From the NCBI GenBank assembly GCA_003216795.1, contig QCIH01000002.1:1-64000 (forward strand): a DNA stretch of 64,000 nt, read 5' to 3'. The notes beneath the pieces were generated by a model that was not told where the DNA came from, did not search any database, and saw only the letters and a program-made list of their open reading frames with translations. Of this stretch, positions 47,670 to 58,140 are shown in pieces (within the stretch, counting starts at the first letter, position 1; the number at the start of each line of letters is the position of its first letter). Origin of the DNA: Prochlorococcus sp. AG-402-K16 (GTDB taxonomy: Bacteria; Cyanobacteriota; Cyanobacteriia; PCC-6307; Cyanobiaceae). Position numbers and translations under genes: made by a program.

Positions 47670-48199
47670 TGGAAAAAGACGGCTTAGCAAAATCCTCAGA
47701 TACTTCAATAGAAAAAGAAGGCTTTATAAGCCAATCTTTGTCTAAAGATGGAATTCCAAATCAATCTTTATCTGATGACCACATAGGAATTGAAAACATT
47801 TCTGTGGAGCCTAACAAATTATATGAAGCAGTATCGGCCTTGAGAACTTATGGTTTCAACTATCTCCAATGTCAAGGAGGATATGATGAGGGACCAGGCA
47901 AAAATCTTGTTAGTTTCTACCATTTTATAACTGTTGATGATTTACAAAAAATTGAAAAAATTAAAGAAGTCAGATTAAAAGTTTTCTTAAAAAGAGATTC
48001 TGATTTATCAATCCCTAGTTTGTATAAAATTTTTAAAGGAAGTGATTGGCAAGAAAGAGAAACTTTTGATATGTATGGAATAAATTTTATTGATCATCCC
48101 AATCCCAAAAGACTATTGATGCCTGAAGATTGGAGAGGATGGCCATTACGAAAAGATTATATTCAGCCAGATTTCTATGAACTTCAAGATGCCTATTAG
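47669..48199 (+). CDS. ndhJ: NAD(P)H-quinone oxidoreductase subunit J
   Basis: 176-aa peripheral subunit of NDH-1 (30-kDa type). The conserved C-terminal signature [20 protein letters not shown] and [16 protein letters not shown] are clear; the first 45 residues are divergent and Ser/Asp-rich, as usual in picocyanobacteria. Overlaps the end of the convergent YvcK-type gene by 4 bases. Last gene of the operon. Confidence 0.97.
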   Translation: MEKDGLAKSSDTSIEKEGFISQSLSKDGIPNQSLSDDHIGIENISVEPNKLYEAVSALRTYGFNYLQCQGGYDEGPGKNLVSFYHFITVDDLQKIEKIKEVRLKVFLKRDSDLSIPSLYKIFKGSDWQERETFDMYGINFIDHPNPKRLLMPEDWRGWPLRKDYIQPDFYELQDAY

Positions 48200-49581
48200 T
48201 TTAATTTTTTGGTTTTGCGGTAAAGAAACATAACTGCTCTTGCTAGTCTCCTTGGATCATGTCTAAGAGTTGGAGTTATTCTTTTCGAATACAATGGTGC
48301 TTGCAAAACATAATAACCCTCAGATAATAACTTTTCTTTATTGCATTTGACAGGCTCTGCCCCTCTACTTTCGTAATAGTCTACTATTGGAGACTTTTCA
48401 AATTGAATCTGAGATAAGATTGAGTTAAAAATTCGAGCATTAACTCCAAAATTTGATAATTGTTTTTCTAATGCTTTGATATGTTGATAGACATCAAGTC
48501 CATCTGTTTCTCCAGGCTGAGTCATCAAATTACTTATATAAATTTTAGGAGCATTACTTTGCAACAAGGAATCCACTATCTCTGGTACTAACAGATTAGG
48601 CAATAAAGAAGTGTATAGACTACCTGGACCAAGAACAATTAAATCAGCTTCTTTTATAGATTCAAGAGCACTCGGAAGAGCTGAAGGGTTTTCTGGGAGG
48701 CAACCAATCCTCGAAATTAATTTTTTAGATTTACTGATATTGCTTTCACCAAAAATTTTTTCGCCATCTTCTAATTCGGCCCATAACATAACATCAATAT
48801 TTGTTGCGGGTAAAACTTGACCTTGTACCGCCAAAACTTTACTAGAGGCTTGAACTGCTTTTTCTAAACTGCCTGTAATTGTTGTTAAAGCTGATAAGAA
48901 TAGATTTCCAAAACTATGACCTTCCAGACCACTTCCCCCTGAAAATCTGTACTGAAATAATCTAGTTAAAATAGGTTCTTCGTTTGATAAGGCTGCCAAA
49001 CAATTTCTAATATCTCCTGGAGGTTGCACACCTAATTGTTTTCTCAGAATTCCACTACTGCCACCATCATCGGATACGGTTACGATTGCTGTAATATTAC
49101 TACTGTAATTTTTTAAGCCTTTCAGTAAAGTAGATAAACCTGTACCTCCGCCAATTGCAACAATATTTGGACCTCTGTTTAATTTACTTTTAACTCTTAA
49201 TGCATCAACCAAAAATGTATTTTTTTCTGGAACAAGCGCTTTTTGAATAGAATTAATACTTCTATTTTGTCCAATCCCGATTAATAAGAGTCCAATAACA
49301 AAAATCAATGGTCCCATTAATGAAACAGGCAAAATGCTTGTTAAACCTGTCATTACACCAAAAAAGATTTCAATAAGCCAATAAAGCGGTCTTAAATTTG
49401 TCCAAATTACCAAGCCTAATAATGTAGTCAAAAATCCTATCGCAGATGTAAGCATCCATCTTTTTATTACCAAGCCTGGTAAAAGCCAACTCAAAATTCT
49501 TAAAATTTTGTTTAAAAAGACAAATTTTGTCTTTTTAAAGTTTCTATAGTACCTTCTTAACCTCTTTTTACGCTTATTCAT
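48196..49581 (-). CDS. yvcK: YvcK/CofD-like protein
   Basis: 461-aa gluconeogenesis-factor-like protein. Residues 1-120 are a basic head and two or three hydrophobic segments anchoring it to a membrane. The CofD-like domain follows: [48 protein letters not shown], and [20 protein letters not shown]. Bacterial YvcK binds UDP-sugars and helps cell-shape maintenance during growth on gluconeogenic substrates; here the target is unknown. The added membrane anchor is typical of the cyanobacterial form. Confidence 0.88.
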   Translation of the reverse strand: MNKRKKRLRRYYRNFKKTKFVFLNKILRILSWLLPGLVIKRWMLTSAIGFLTTLLGLVIWTNLRPLYWLIEIFFGVMTGLTSILPVSLMGPLIFVIGLLLIGIGQNRSINSIQKALVPEKNTFLVDALRVKSKLNRGPNIVAIGGGTGLSTLLKGLKNYSSNITAIVTVSDDGGSSGILRKQLGVQPPGDIRNCLAALSNEEPILTRLFQYRFSGGSGLEGHSFGNLFLSALTTITGSLEKAVQASSKVLAVQGQVLPATNIDVMLWAELEDGEKIFGESNISKSKKLISRIGCLPENPSALPSALESIKEADLIVLGPGSLYTSLLPNLLVPEIVDSLLQSNAPKIYISNLMTQPGETDGLDVYQHIKALEKQLSNFGVNARIFNSILSQIQFEKSPIVDYYESRGAEPVKCNKEKLLSEGYYVLQAPLYSKRITPTLRHDPRRLARAVMFLYRKTKKLN

Positions 49582-49710
49582 TAAAAAACCTCTTAAATTA
49601 TTTTTCTCAAATTTAAAAACTATATAAAATCATAATAAATCAAATTAATACATCCTTTTTTTATTTCTAAAAATAGTCAAAATAAAATATATAGATTTTT
49701 TATATAAGTT

Positions 49711-50496
49711 TTGAAAAAATCAAAGCATGCAGTTGAAACAAAAGACCTCTCAATAAGCTGGGGCAAAGTTAACGTACTTAATCAAATAAATTTTGAACTT
49801 AATGATGGAGAGAAATTAGCTATTGTTGGCCCCTCAGGTTCTGGCAAATCAACCATTTTAAAAATATTAGCGGGACTCATTTTACCTACCAAAGGAGAAT
49901 TAAGAATATTCGGTGAGAAGCAAACATATTTGAGATTAGATCAAAATAATCCTCCTGATGTAAGACTAGTTTTTCAGAACCCGGCTTTATTAGGATCCTT
50001 AACTATTGAAGAAAATGTAGGTTTTCTTCTTAAAAAAAACAAAACCCTATCGAAAAAGTTAATTCATGAAATAGTATGTGAATGCTTAGCTGAAGTTGGA
50101 TTATTTAATGTTGAGAATAAACTTCCAAATGAATTAAGCGGAGGTATGCAAAAAAGAGTAAGTTTTGCTAGAGCATTAATTACTGATCAAACTCTTAATG
50201 CAAGGTCTAAACCTTTATTACTTTTTGATGAACCAACTGCGGGCCTTGATCCAATTGCCTCATCAAGAATTGAAGATCTAATTAATAAGACAAATGATAA
50301 AGCTAGCGGATCATCTATTGTAGTTAGCCATGTTCTTAGTACTATAGAAAGGACTTCAGATAAAGTTTTAATGCTTTATGGAGGCAAATTCAGATGGGCA
50401 GGCTCGATTGATGAATTTAAAAAGAGTAAAGATCCCTATGTATTTCAATTTAGGAATGGAAAACTCGATGGTCCAATGCAACCCAAAGACATTTAG
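49711..50496 (+). CDS. ABC transporter ATP-binding protein, MlaF-like
   Basis: 261-aa ATPase of the MCE/Mla-type lipid transporter. Walker A GPSGSGKSTILKILAGL, Q-loop VRLVFQNPALLGSL, signature LSGGMQKRVSFARAL and Walker B LLLFDEPTAGLDP are intact. Start is TTG at 49711. It is followed 5 bases later by a MlaD-type substrate-binding gene, which defines the transporter. No permease gene is adjacent. Confidence 0.9.
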   Translation: MKKSKHAVETKDLSISWGKVNVLNQINFELNDGEKLAIVGPSGSGKSTILKILAGLILPTKGELRIFGEKQTYLRLDQNNPPDVRLVFQNPALLGSLTIEENVGFLLKKNKTLSKKLIHEIVCECLAEVGLFNVENKLPNELSGGMQKRVSFARALITDQTLNARSKPLLLFDEPTAGLDPIASSRIEDLINKTNDKASGSSIVVSHVLSTIERTSDKVLMLYGGKFRWAGSIDEFKKSKDPYVFQFRNGKLDGPMQPKDI

Positions 50497-50501
50497 GTAT
50501 T

Positions 50502-51347
50502 ATGCGTAGAAGCTTGCGAGATTCAATAGTTGGTTTTTCCTTATTAGGGGGAATTTTAATATTCACATTTTTTTCTTTTTGGTTAAGAGGAGTAAGATTA
50601 TCTTCAAAAAATTGGTACCTTTTTGCAGAATTCAATAACGCAAGCGGTTTATCAAAAAAATCTCCAGTTACTTACAGAGGAATTTTAGTCGGATCGATAG
50701 AAGATATATTGTTTACGAATGATTCAATTAAAGCAAAAATAGTTTTAAATAATCCTGAAATTATTCTTCCAAGGCCAGCATTTGCGAGGGTAGTTACAAA
50801 TTCTTTCCTTGGAGGAGATGTACAAGTTGCTTTAGAAACTAGTGATAAGAGAATTCCTAAAAACATTGCAAAACCTATATCCGACAAGTGTGATGCGAAG
50901 TTAATTATTTGTCAGGGAGATACTATCACAGGCAAACAACTCTCAAGTCTCTCAAATATAACTAATAGAATTAGCCAACTTCTAAAAGAAACAAATCAAG
51001 AAAACTTAATTGAGAACGTCGTCAACTCAATTGACCAATTTGACAAAACACAAGAAAATCTTGATGAATTAATTTTTTTATCAAAACAAGAACTACAACG
51101 AGTTGAACCATTAATAAAAGAAATGACAATTGCTGCTAATCATTTGAATAATATTTTGTCTACTATCGATAACAAAGAAACCCTCAATGACATTAAGTTG
51201 ACAATTAATGCTGCTAAATCTATCTCAACCAAAATAGATGATATGAGTGATGATTTTGAAAAATTAACACAAGATAAAGAATTTACTAAATCTATAAGAG
51301 ATTTAACGATTGGACTTTCAAAATTCCTTAACGAAATTTATCCATAA
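50502..51347 (+). CDS. MCE (MlaD)-family substrate-binding protein
   Basis: 281-aa protein with a single N-terminal membrane anchor (about residues 10-27) and the MCE domain (YLFAEFNNASGLSKKSPVTYRGILVGSI). The rest forms a long helical, coiled-coil region with a MlaD-like hydrophobic core (residues 150-280). Holds lipids for transport between membranes; in chloroplasts the TGD2 homologue moves phosphatidic acid between envelope membranes. It is the partner of the ATPase upstream. Confidence 0.9.
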   Translation: MRRSLRDSIVGFSLLGGILIFTFFSFWLRGVRLSSKNWYLFAEFNNASGLSKKSPVTYRGILVGSIEDILFTNDSIKAKIVLNNPEIILPRPAFARVVTNSFLGGDVQVALETSDKRIPKNIAKPISDKCDAKLIICQGDTITGKQLSSLSNITNRISQLLKETNQENLIENVVNSIDQFDKTQENLDELIFLSKQELQRVEPLIKEMTIAANHLNNILSTIDNKETLNDIKLTINAAKSISTKIDDMSDDFEKLTQDKEFTKSIRDLTIGLSKFLNEIYP

Positions 51348-51354
51348 GAAATAT

Positions 51355-53538
51355 TTAGAATTCATTAATTGCATTTAAAGCCATAGCTGCGATTGCTTTA
51401 TCTGTAGCTTTTGGTAATTGGACGTATTTCCCTTGAGCAGCATCTGCTAATTCTTTACCAAATCCACTTGCTATAAATTTTCTCTCTGTATCAATTACTA
51501 AGAGTTTTATCCCAAGCATGGGATATTTTGCAGCGATATCTAGAACCTCCTGTTTTAAATTGACATTTTCATTTTCGTTATCTTTTCCCTCAACCTCATT
51601 TTGTCCTAGAGATAATCCTAATGGAACATTTCCTCTGCCATCAGTGATCCCAACAACAATAACTTGACCTATATCTCCTGTTGAAAGAGCATTTTTTGCT
51701 ACTTTTGCTGATTGTGTTAATCCATGTGCCAAAGGGGAGCCACCACCACAAGGCATTGTTTCCAACCTTCTTTTTGCAGCAGTTATTGATCTTGTTGGAG
51801 GCAAAAGCACTTCGGCCTGATTACCTCTAAAAGGAATGAGAGCTACTTCATCTCTATTTTCATATGCCTCTGTTAAAAGTCTTATTACAGCGCCTTTAGC
51901 ACTTTGCATTCTATTTATTGCCATAGAGCCACTAGCATCAACCAGAAAAATTACTAAAGCTCCCGCCTTTTTTTGAAGAAGCTTTGCCCTAAAATCATTT
52001 TCCTCAATAATTATTGATTTATTAGGGTTTCTTACTCTTCTCGATTTTTGATAAGGAGCAGCAGCTCGAAGGGTAGCATCTACAGCAATCCTTTTAACTT
52101 TACCTCTTGGAATAATAGGTTTTACATATCTTCCTCTACTGTCACTAAATATTACTGATCTACTCCCGCTATTCCCCGCCTTAGCTTTAGCTGATGAAAA
52201 AAGCAATAAATCAGGGTCAACCATACATGCCTCAGGGTCTAATATGAATTCTTCAGGTATTTCGGGAGTAGATTCCTCTTCTCCATCAGAATTATCTTCT
52301 TCTTGTTCTTGGTCTTGCTCATTATCATTTTCACTAGTTTCAGGTTCAGACTCTTCATTGTTTGATTGAGGTGGGGGTGGGGGACTCTGATCCTCTGGAG
52401 GGGGTGGTTGAATATCATCATCTTCTGGAGGTATTTGCATTGCTCGTGGAAGAATAACTAACCTTACTGCGACTTTTAGGTCTTCAGAATTTACATTCTC
52501 ATCGCCTCGAAGAGCTGCATTAGCCTTTGCTACTTTTACTGCAAATAATTCTGATCTATGCCCTTCTACTCCTCCCCTAAGAGCTTCATTCACTAAATAG
52601 GTTATTTGCTCTTTTGTTATCTTGACATCCTTTAACCATTGCCTTGCTAAAATTAATTGAGTAGATAAATTATCGGATTCTTCTGACCATTTTTCTGAAA
52701 ATTTAATATTATTCTCTGCGTGTGATAAAACAGAGTTTGTAATCTCAACTCTTTGAGAAATATCAATAGATTGATCTGCGGAAAGCACAATTGCAAAACG
52801 ATCTAAAACATGATCTCTTAAAGCACCTTCTTCAGGATTATAAGTTGCTATTAAAAGGGACTTACAAGGATGAGAGAGGCTCAAACCATCTCTTTCAATA
52901 TTATTTTGCTCTCTTCCTATAGCTTCAAGAATTAAATTTACAATTCCATCATCCAATAAATTTATATCGTCTACATACAGAACACCTCTATGAGCTTCTG
53001 CTAAAATTCCAGGCTGAAATACTTGTTCTCCAGTACTTAATGAGGCAGCGACATCAATTGCTCCAACAAGTCTATCTTCAGTGATGCCAATTGGAACTTG
53101 AATAAATGGTGCCTCTTTTACTTTTTTTGGTATTTCATCAATTTGATTCAAATAATCACTTCCAATTGCCTCCTCTAACAATTTTTTAGTACTAATATCC
53201 CATTCCTCTGGTTTATCTGGATCTAGGTTCCTCCCAATAGGTCTTAATGAAATGTTAATATTTCTCATAGATAGTGTTTCCAGTATTGATTCAATATCTA
53301 ATACCTCTACAGGAGGGAGTAAAGTATGTAAACCCCTTGCTAATACTGACTTACCAGTACCTCTTCCGCCAGCTATAATCACTCCTCCTAAACTCGGATC
53401 AACTGCTGCCAAAAGCAAAGATAATTTCAATAAGCTATGACCTGTAATTGCCGCCAAAGGAAAAGCTCTAAAAGAATCCTTTGAATTCATTAAATCTTTT
53501 ATTTCTCCTTTTTCTTTTAACTCGGGGTTCAAAATCAC
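51355..53538 (-). CDS. chlD: Magnesium chelatase subunit D
   Basis: 727-aa AAA+ subunit of magnesium chelatase, which inserts Mg into protoporphyrin IX in chlorophyll synthesis. N-terminal AAA+ domain ([26 protein letters not shown]), then an acidic/Pro-rich linker (about residues 375-430, polyproline and Glu/Asp runs), then a C-terminal VWA domain with the MIDAS motif [10 protein letters not shown]. Full length. Divergent from folK. Confidence 0.97.
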   Translation of the reverse strand: MILNPELKEKGEIKDLMNSKDSFRAFPLAAITGHSLLKLSLLLAAVDPSLGGVIIAGGRGTGKSVLARGLHTLLPPVEVLDIESILETLSMRNINISLRPIGRNLDPDKPEEWDISTKKLLEEAIGSDYLNQIDEIPKKVKEAPFIQVPIGITEDRLVGAIDVAASLSTGEQVFQPGILAEAHRGVLYVDDINLLDDGIVNLILEAIGREQNNIERDGLSLSHPCKSLLIATYNPEEGALRDHVLDRFAIVLSADQSIDISQRVEITNSVLSHAENNIKFSEKWSEESDNLSTQLILARQWLKDVKITKEQITYLVNEALRGGVEGHRSELFAVKVAKANAALRGDENVNSEDLKVAVRLVILPRAMQIPPEDDDIQPPPPEDQSPPPPPQSNNEESEPETSENDNEQDQEQEEDNSDGEEESTPEIPEEFILDPEACMVDPDLLLFSSAKAKAGNSGSRSVIFSDSRGRYVKPIIPRGKVKRIAVDATLRAAAPYQKSRRVRNPNKSIIIEENDFRAKLLQKKAGALVIFLVDASGSMAINRMQSAKGAVIRLLTEAYENRDEVALIPFRGNQAEVLLPPTRSITAAKRRLETMPCGGGSPLAHGLTQSAKVAKNALSTGDIGQVIVVGITDGRGNVPLGLSLGQNEVEGKDNENENVNLKQEVLDIAAKYPMLGIKLLVIDTERKFIASGFGKELADAAQGKYVQLPKATDKAIAAMALNAINEF

Positions 53539-53574
53539 TTTAAAAATGCCTGATATAGAATTTATCCAATAACT

Positions 53575-54150
53575 TTGTTTTTTGTAGTGGAATTATCAAA
53601 TCTTAATATCAAAAATGGACTATGTATATCCCTCGGAGCAAATATTGATAGTAAATTCGGAAGCCCTCTTGAGTCGCTATTAATTTGCAAACCAAAAATA
53701 GAGGAAACAATAAATATTTGGGGAGATAGATCCAACAAAAAAAAAGAAGAAAAAAGCAAATTTCATGCAAACTTTTTTTGGTCTTCAATTTATGAGACAT
53801 TACCCCATGGTGTTGACAATGAGCAGCCAAATTATTTAAATACTCTATTACTTATAAAAAGTAATTCTTTTCCTAAACCAACAATTAAAAACGCGAAATT
53901 ACTCTTAAAAGAGCTAAAAAAGTTAGAGATATTTTTTGGGCGAGAAGAGACTCCAAAGGGTAAGAAATGGCTCTCAAGATGTCTCGATTTAGATATTCTT
54001 TGGTGGGAAGATTTTTATACGGTTGACGAGGAATTAACATTACCTCACCCTAGATTCATGAATCGGAATTTCGTTATTACACCACTATCTGAAATCTTAA
54101 GTAGAAGCCAAAAAATCACAAAGTTTGATGTCCCAAAATGGTCTATATAA
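53575..54150 (+). CDS. folK: 2-amino-4-hydroxy-6-hydroxymethyldihydropteridine diphosphokinase
   Basis: 191-aa enzyme of folate synthesis that pyrophosphorylates hydroxymethyldihydropterin. [17 protein letters not shown] (N-terminal pterin site), [27 protein letters not shown], and the [21 protein letters not shown] active-site region are recognisable. The start could be TTG at 53575 or GTG at 53587, four codons downstream. Divergent from chlD with a 36-base gap. Confidence 0.9.
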   Translation: MFFVVELSNLNIKNGLCISLGANIDSKFGSPLESLLICKPKIEETINIWGDRSNKKKEEKSKFHANFFWSSIYETLPHGVDNEQPNYLNTLLLIKSNSFPKPTIKNAKLLLKELKKLEIFFGREETPKGKKWLSRCLDLDILWWEDFYTVDEELTLPHPRFMNRNFVITPLSEILSRSQKITKFDVPKWSI

Positions 54151-54201
54151 ATGATTTACAAAACCAAAAAATAACTGTTAGGCTATTTTTATTTAAAAAT
54201 C

Positions 54202-54765
54202 ATGGGCAACAAAAACCTTCTAAAAAAATCCATTTTTAAAGAAAAAATATCTGAGTTAAAGTCAAAAAAATTTAGTTTCGAAATAAATAGAATTGAGCTT
54301 CCAAATGGACATGAAGGTGAATATGGATATATTAAGCATCCTGGCGCAGCATTAGCCGTACCTATTACAAAAGACAATAAAGTTATTATTCTTCGGCAAT
54401 ATAGATTTGCTGTTTCAAGGTATTTATTAGAATTTCCAGCAGGTACACTAGAAATAGGTGAAACACCTATCAATTCAATTCAAAGAGAAATACAAGAAGA
54501 GACTGGATTCAGTGCAAACAAATGGGATGAACTAGGAACTCTTGTCCCTGCTCCTGGTTATGCAGATGAAGAAATTTATTTATTTTTAGCTCGTGATTTA
54601 AACAAACTCAATTCTGAAGTTAAAGGAGATTTAGATGAAGATATACAAGTATTAATTTTAGATCCCGACGAACTAGATAATCTTATTTCTAGTGGGGATG
54701 AAATTCTTGACGCAAAAACCGTGACGGCTTGGTTTAGAGCTAAACAATTTTTAGATAAATTATGA
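54202..54765 (+). CDS. Nudix hydrolase (ADP-ribose pyrophosphatase type)
   Basis: 187-aa Nudix protein. The box is G-x5-E-x7-REIQEETG (LEIGETPINSIQREIQEETG), preceded by RQYRFAVSRYLLEFPAG, typical of ADP-ribose pyrophosphatases (NudF-like). It hydrolyses ADP-ribose or related nucleoside diphosphate sugars. It overlaps the photolyase ATG by 4 bases, so the two are coupled. Confidence 0.88.
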   Translation: MGNKNLLKKSIFKEKISELKSKKFSFEINRIELPNGHEGEYGYIKHPGAALAVPITKDNKVIILRQYRFAVSRYLLEFPAGTLEIGETPINSIQREIQEETGFSANKWDELGTLVPAPGYADEEIYLFLARDLNKLNSEVKGDLDEDIQVLILDPDELDNLISSGDEILDAKTVTAWFRAKQFLDKL

Positions 54766-56198
54766 ATAAACCTAGAATACTTTTTTGGTATAGAAAGGAT
54801 TTAAGAATATTTGATAATCAAGCTTTAATCAAGGCATTTTCATTATCAAATGCTATTACTTCAACTTATATATTTGATAAAAATTACTCACACGATTTCA
54901 ATGCAAATTCAAGAGCTTGGTTTCTAGGAAATTCGCTTCAAGAATTAGGAAATAATTGGGAAAAAATGGGTAGTAGATTAGTTATGGAAGAAGGAGATCC
55001 GGTATTAATAATTCCTCAATTAGCAAAGATAATAGATGCTAAATTTGTTTTTTGGAATAGATCAATTGAACCTTATGAGATTAATCGCGATTTACAAATA
55101 AAAAAAAATTTAAAGGAACAAAATATTCAAGTTGTTGAAACTTGGGATCACTTATTAGTAGAACCTTTAAAAATATTTTCAGGGAATAACAATCCTTATT
55201 CAGTTTATGGACCTTTTTATAAAAACCTTAAATCAAAAATGAATTTATTAGGTTCATATGACCAAGATAAAGTTGTTTTCCAGTTTAAAGATATAGATAT
55301 TAAACTCAGAGAAAATAAAACGATAAATTCATCTGATTCGGTTCTAAAGAAATTTATCAAAAATATCAAATTTCCTGGTTCGAATATTTGTCCATGTAGA
55401 CCTGGAGAGAATGCTGCAGAAACATTATTAGAAAACTTCGTTAACGAAAAAAAAATATATTCTTACAATTCTGCAAGAGATTTCCCTTCCCATAATGGGA
55501 CATCATTTCTAAGTGCATCTCTTAGATTCGGCACCATAAGCATTAGAAAAGTTTGGAACGCCACTTTAAATTTAAATTCAGATTTTGCAAATCAAGAAAA
55601 TTACCTATCAATTGAAACTTGGCAAAAAGAACTTATTTGGCGTGAATTTTATCAACATTGCTTATTCCATTTCCCAGAGTTAGAGAAAGGTCCATATAGA
55701 AAAAAATGGGATCACTTTCCATGGCAAAACAATAATGAATGGTTTCAACATTGGAGCAACGGAGAGACCGGAGTACCTATAGTTGATGCTGCAATGCGTC
55801 AACTAAATAGTACTGGCTGGATGCATAACAGATGTAGGATGATAGTCGCTTCATTTCTGGTAAAAGATCTTATATGCAGTTGGCAAATGGGCGAAAAACA
55901 ATTTATGGAGACGTTGGTTGATGGAGACTTAGCTGCAAATAATGGGGGATGGCAGTGGAGCGCCAGTAGCGGTATGGATCCAAAACCACTTAGAATTTTT
56001 AATCCATATACTCAAGCAAAAAAATTTGATCCTACTTGCGAATATATAAAATATTGGATTCCTGAATTATCTAAAGTGTCAAATTCAGAATTATTAAATG
56101 GGGAGATATCTAATTTAGAAAAAAATAATTATTCAAGCCCTATTGTCAATCACAACATACAACAAAGATTATTTAAATCACTTTATGCTGAAATTTGA
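54762..56198 (+). CDS. phrB: Deoxyribodipyrimidine photolyase
   Basis: 478-aa class I CPD photolyase that repairs UV dimers with blue light. N-terminal Rossmann-like domain (ILFWYRKDLRIFDNQALIKA) for the antenna pigment, and C-terminal FAD domain with HNGTSFLSASLRFG, ELIWREFYQHCLFHFP, GWMHNRCRMIVASFLVKDL and WQWSASSGMDPKPLRIFNP, where the Trp and FAD contacts lie. Full length and intact. Ends with a 16-base tail-to-tail overlap with the DegT gene. Confidence 0.96.
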   Translation: MNKPRILFWYRKDLRIFDNQALIKAFSLSNAITSTYIFDKNYSHDFNANSRAWFLGNSLQELGNNWEKMGSRLVMEEGDPVLIIPQLAKIIDAKFVFWNRSIEPYEINRDLQIKKNLKEQNIQVVETWDHLLVEPLKIFSGNNNPYSVYGPFYKNLKSKMNLLGSYDQDKVVFQFKDIDIKLRENKTINSSDSVLKKFIKNIKFPGSNICPCRPGENAAETLLENFVNEKKIYSYNSARDFPSHNGTSFLSASLRFGTISIRKVWNATLNLNSDFANQENYLSIETWQKELIWREFYQHCLFHFPELEKGPYRKKWDHFPWQNNNEWFQHWSNGETGVPIVDAAMRQLNSTGWMHNRCRMIVASFLVKDLICSWQMGEKQFMETLVDGDLAANNGGWQWSASSGMDPKPLRIFNPYTQAKKFDPTCEYIKYWIPELSKVSNSELLNGEISNLEKNNYSSPIVNHNIQQRLFKSLYAEI

Positions 56199-57388
56199 AT
56201 TTCTTCTATACAATTCTTTAAAACTTTATTTAAATTTTCTGCTACATATACTTGCTCTTCATAAGAAATTTCAGGAAACATTGGAAGACTAAGAACTTCT
56301 GTACAAATTCTCTCTGTATTAATGAGTTTTATTCTAGAAAAATTTTTATTTATGTAAGCTATTTGTGCGTGTATTGGAATTGGATAATAAATAATTGAAT
56401 TAATACCTTTTTCAAAAAGTTGTTGTTTTACCAAATTTCTTAAGGAATAGTATTTTTTGAAATCAGTATCAAACAAATTTGAAAAATCTTCATTTAAAAA
56501 ATATTTATCGTTTCTTAATTTGATGACAAATTGATTCCAAGAATGGGAAATTGAATTAGAGCTAATTTTTGGAAAACTAATAAATGGATTTTTTTCTAAT
56601 AAATCAAGATAATTTTTAGCAATTTTTTGGCGATTATTAATCCATTTGGAAATATATTTAATTTTAATGTTTAATATGGCAGCTTGAATGGTATCAAGTC
56701 TGCTGTTATATCCAATTTGGGTATGGTGATATCTTATTGGGCTGCCATGAACAGCCAGTTCTCTAATTTTTTTGGCAATCTTCTGATCTGAAGTTGTTAC
56801 TGCTCCACCATCTCCAGCAGCTCCTAAATTTTTAGTAGGGAAAAAGCTGAAACAACCTATATCACCGATACTACCAACTTTGTAATTTTCCCACATTGTG
56901 CATGTTGCCTGAGCACAATCTTCGATTACTTTTAAGTCATATTTGTTGGCCAAAGATTTTATTAAGGTCATATTCACTGCATTCCCAAATAGATGAACTG
57001 GCATAATTGCCTTGGTATTAGAATTTATTTCTTGTTCTATTAGTTCAGTATTAATGAGATAAGTTTCTGGATCTATATCTACCAAAATAGGATTAGCACC
57101 AACTGCACTAATAGCCTCTGCAGTCGCAAAAAAGCTAAAAGATGAGGTAATAACTTCATCGCCAACACCAATATCTAATGCGCGCAAAGCTAACACTAAA
57201 GCATCAGTTCCACTATTACATCCAATAGTATTTTCAACACCAATCAGATTAGAAAAACTCTCCTCAAATTTGGCAATTTCTTGCCCTCCAATATACTGAC
57301 CCCCTTTTAAAACTTTAGAAACCTCACTCTCAATTTCTAAGCCAATTTCTTGGTACTGCCTATTTAAAGTAAATGGAGGTATCTGCAT
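56183..57388 (-). CDS. DegT/DnrJ/EryC1/StrS-family aminotransferase
   Basis: 401-aa PLP-dependent aminotransferase of the sugar type. The cofactor Lys186 is in FPTKNLGAAGDGGAV, preceded by EDCAQATC and GCNSGTDALVLALRAL. Such enzymes aminate nucleotide-bound keto sugars for surface polysaccharides or antibiotics. No nucleotide-sugar dehydratase or glycosyltransferase is in the window next to it, so its sugar is unknown. Convergent with photolyase. Confidence 0.92.
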   Translation of the reverse strand: MQIPPFTLNRQYQEIGLEIESEVSKVLKGGQYIGGQEIAKFEESFSNLIGVENTIGCNSGTDALVLALRALDIGVGDEVITSSFSFFATAEAISAVGANPILVDIDPETYLINTELIEQEINSNTKAIMPVHLFGNAVNMTLIKSLANKYDLKVIEDCAQATCTMWENYKVGSIGDIGCFSFFPTKNLGAAGDGGAVTTSDQKIAKKIRELAVHGSPIRYHHTQIGYNSRLDTIQAAILNIKIKYISKWINNRQKIAKNYLDLLEKNPFISFPKISSNSISHSWNQFVIKLRNDKYFLNEDFSNLFDTDFKKYYSLRNLVKQQLFEKGINSIIYYPIPIHAQIAYINKNFSRIKLINTERICTEVLSLPMFPEISYEEQVYVAENLNKVLKNCIEEIQISA

Positions 57389-57441
57389 AGTGAATATATT
57401 AACCCTAAACCATATTTCTATGGGTAAAAAATAATTTTAAT

Positions 57442-58035
57442 TCATTTAAACCAACTTGGTTCTTTACCGGGAGTCCATTTAATATTGCAACCTAAAGAAG
57501 GCATCTGATTTGAAGGATAAGAATTATCTTGATTCAAATCTTTTACAGCAGAGCGCAAATTTTTTCCAGACAGAGGGATATGATTACCTGGTCTACTATC
57601 GTCTAATTGGCCATGATAAAACAACAAAAAATCACCATCCCCTTTATTTGAAAAAAGATAAAAATCTGGGGTGCAAGCCGCTTTTAATTCCTTGGCAAAA
57701 TTTTGATTTTCATCATATAAATAAGGAAAACTCCATCCCTGTAATTGTGCTTGTAATCTCAAATTTTCAGGAGAATCTGAAGGATGAGTGATAATATCAT
57801 TACTAGAGATTGCAACTGTTTGAACTGTATTCTCAATTTCTTTACTTAAGGTGGTAATTTGATTCTCAATATATTTAACAAATGGGCAATGCGCACAAAT
57901 AAACATTAAAAGTAAATGCCGATTATCTAGATTATGAGAATTAAAATATACATTATTTGAAGAGTTAGCATTTAACATTTCGAAATTAGGCAATTGAAAA
58001 CCTAATTCCAAAACCATAGAATTTGTTCTAACCAT
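57442..58035 (-). CDS. Thioredoxin-fold redoxin protein
   Basis: 197-aa protein of the AhpC/TSA-Redoxin group. The redox motif is CAHCPFVKYIENQ (C-x2-C), with the following helix, and the beta-strand VAISSNDIITHPSDSPE plus the cis-Pro segment near CTPDFYLFSNKG complete the fold. No signal peptide. It probably acts as a thiol-dependent reductase or peroxidase in the cytoplasm; substrate unknown. Divergent from fabI. Confidence 0.84.
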   Translation of the reverse strand: MVRTNSMVLELGFQLPNFEMLNANSSNNVYFNSHNLDNRHLLLMFICAHCPFVKYIENQITTLSKEIENTVQTVAISSNDIITHPSDSPENLRLQAQLQGWSFPYLYDENQNFAKELKAACTPDFYLFSNKGDGDFLLFYHGQLDDSRPGNHIPLSGKNLRSAVKDLNQDNSYPSNQMPSLGCNIKWTPGKEPSWFK

Positions 58036-58140
58036 GTTTAAGTAAATGTTCTTTGATATTTGAAAATTATTGTATATTTTGCAGTAATCCGTAAAGATAG
58101 GTACTTTTATATAGGAGAATATATAGAAATAGAAAATAAA

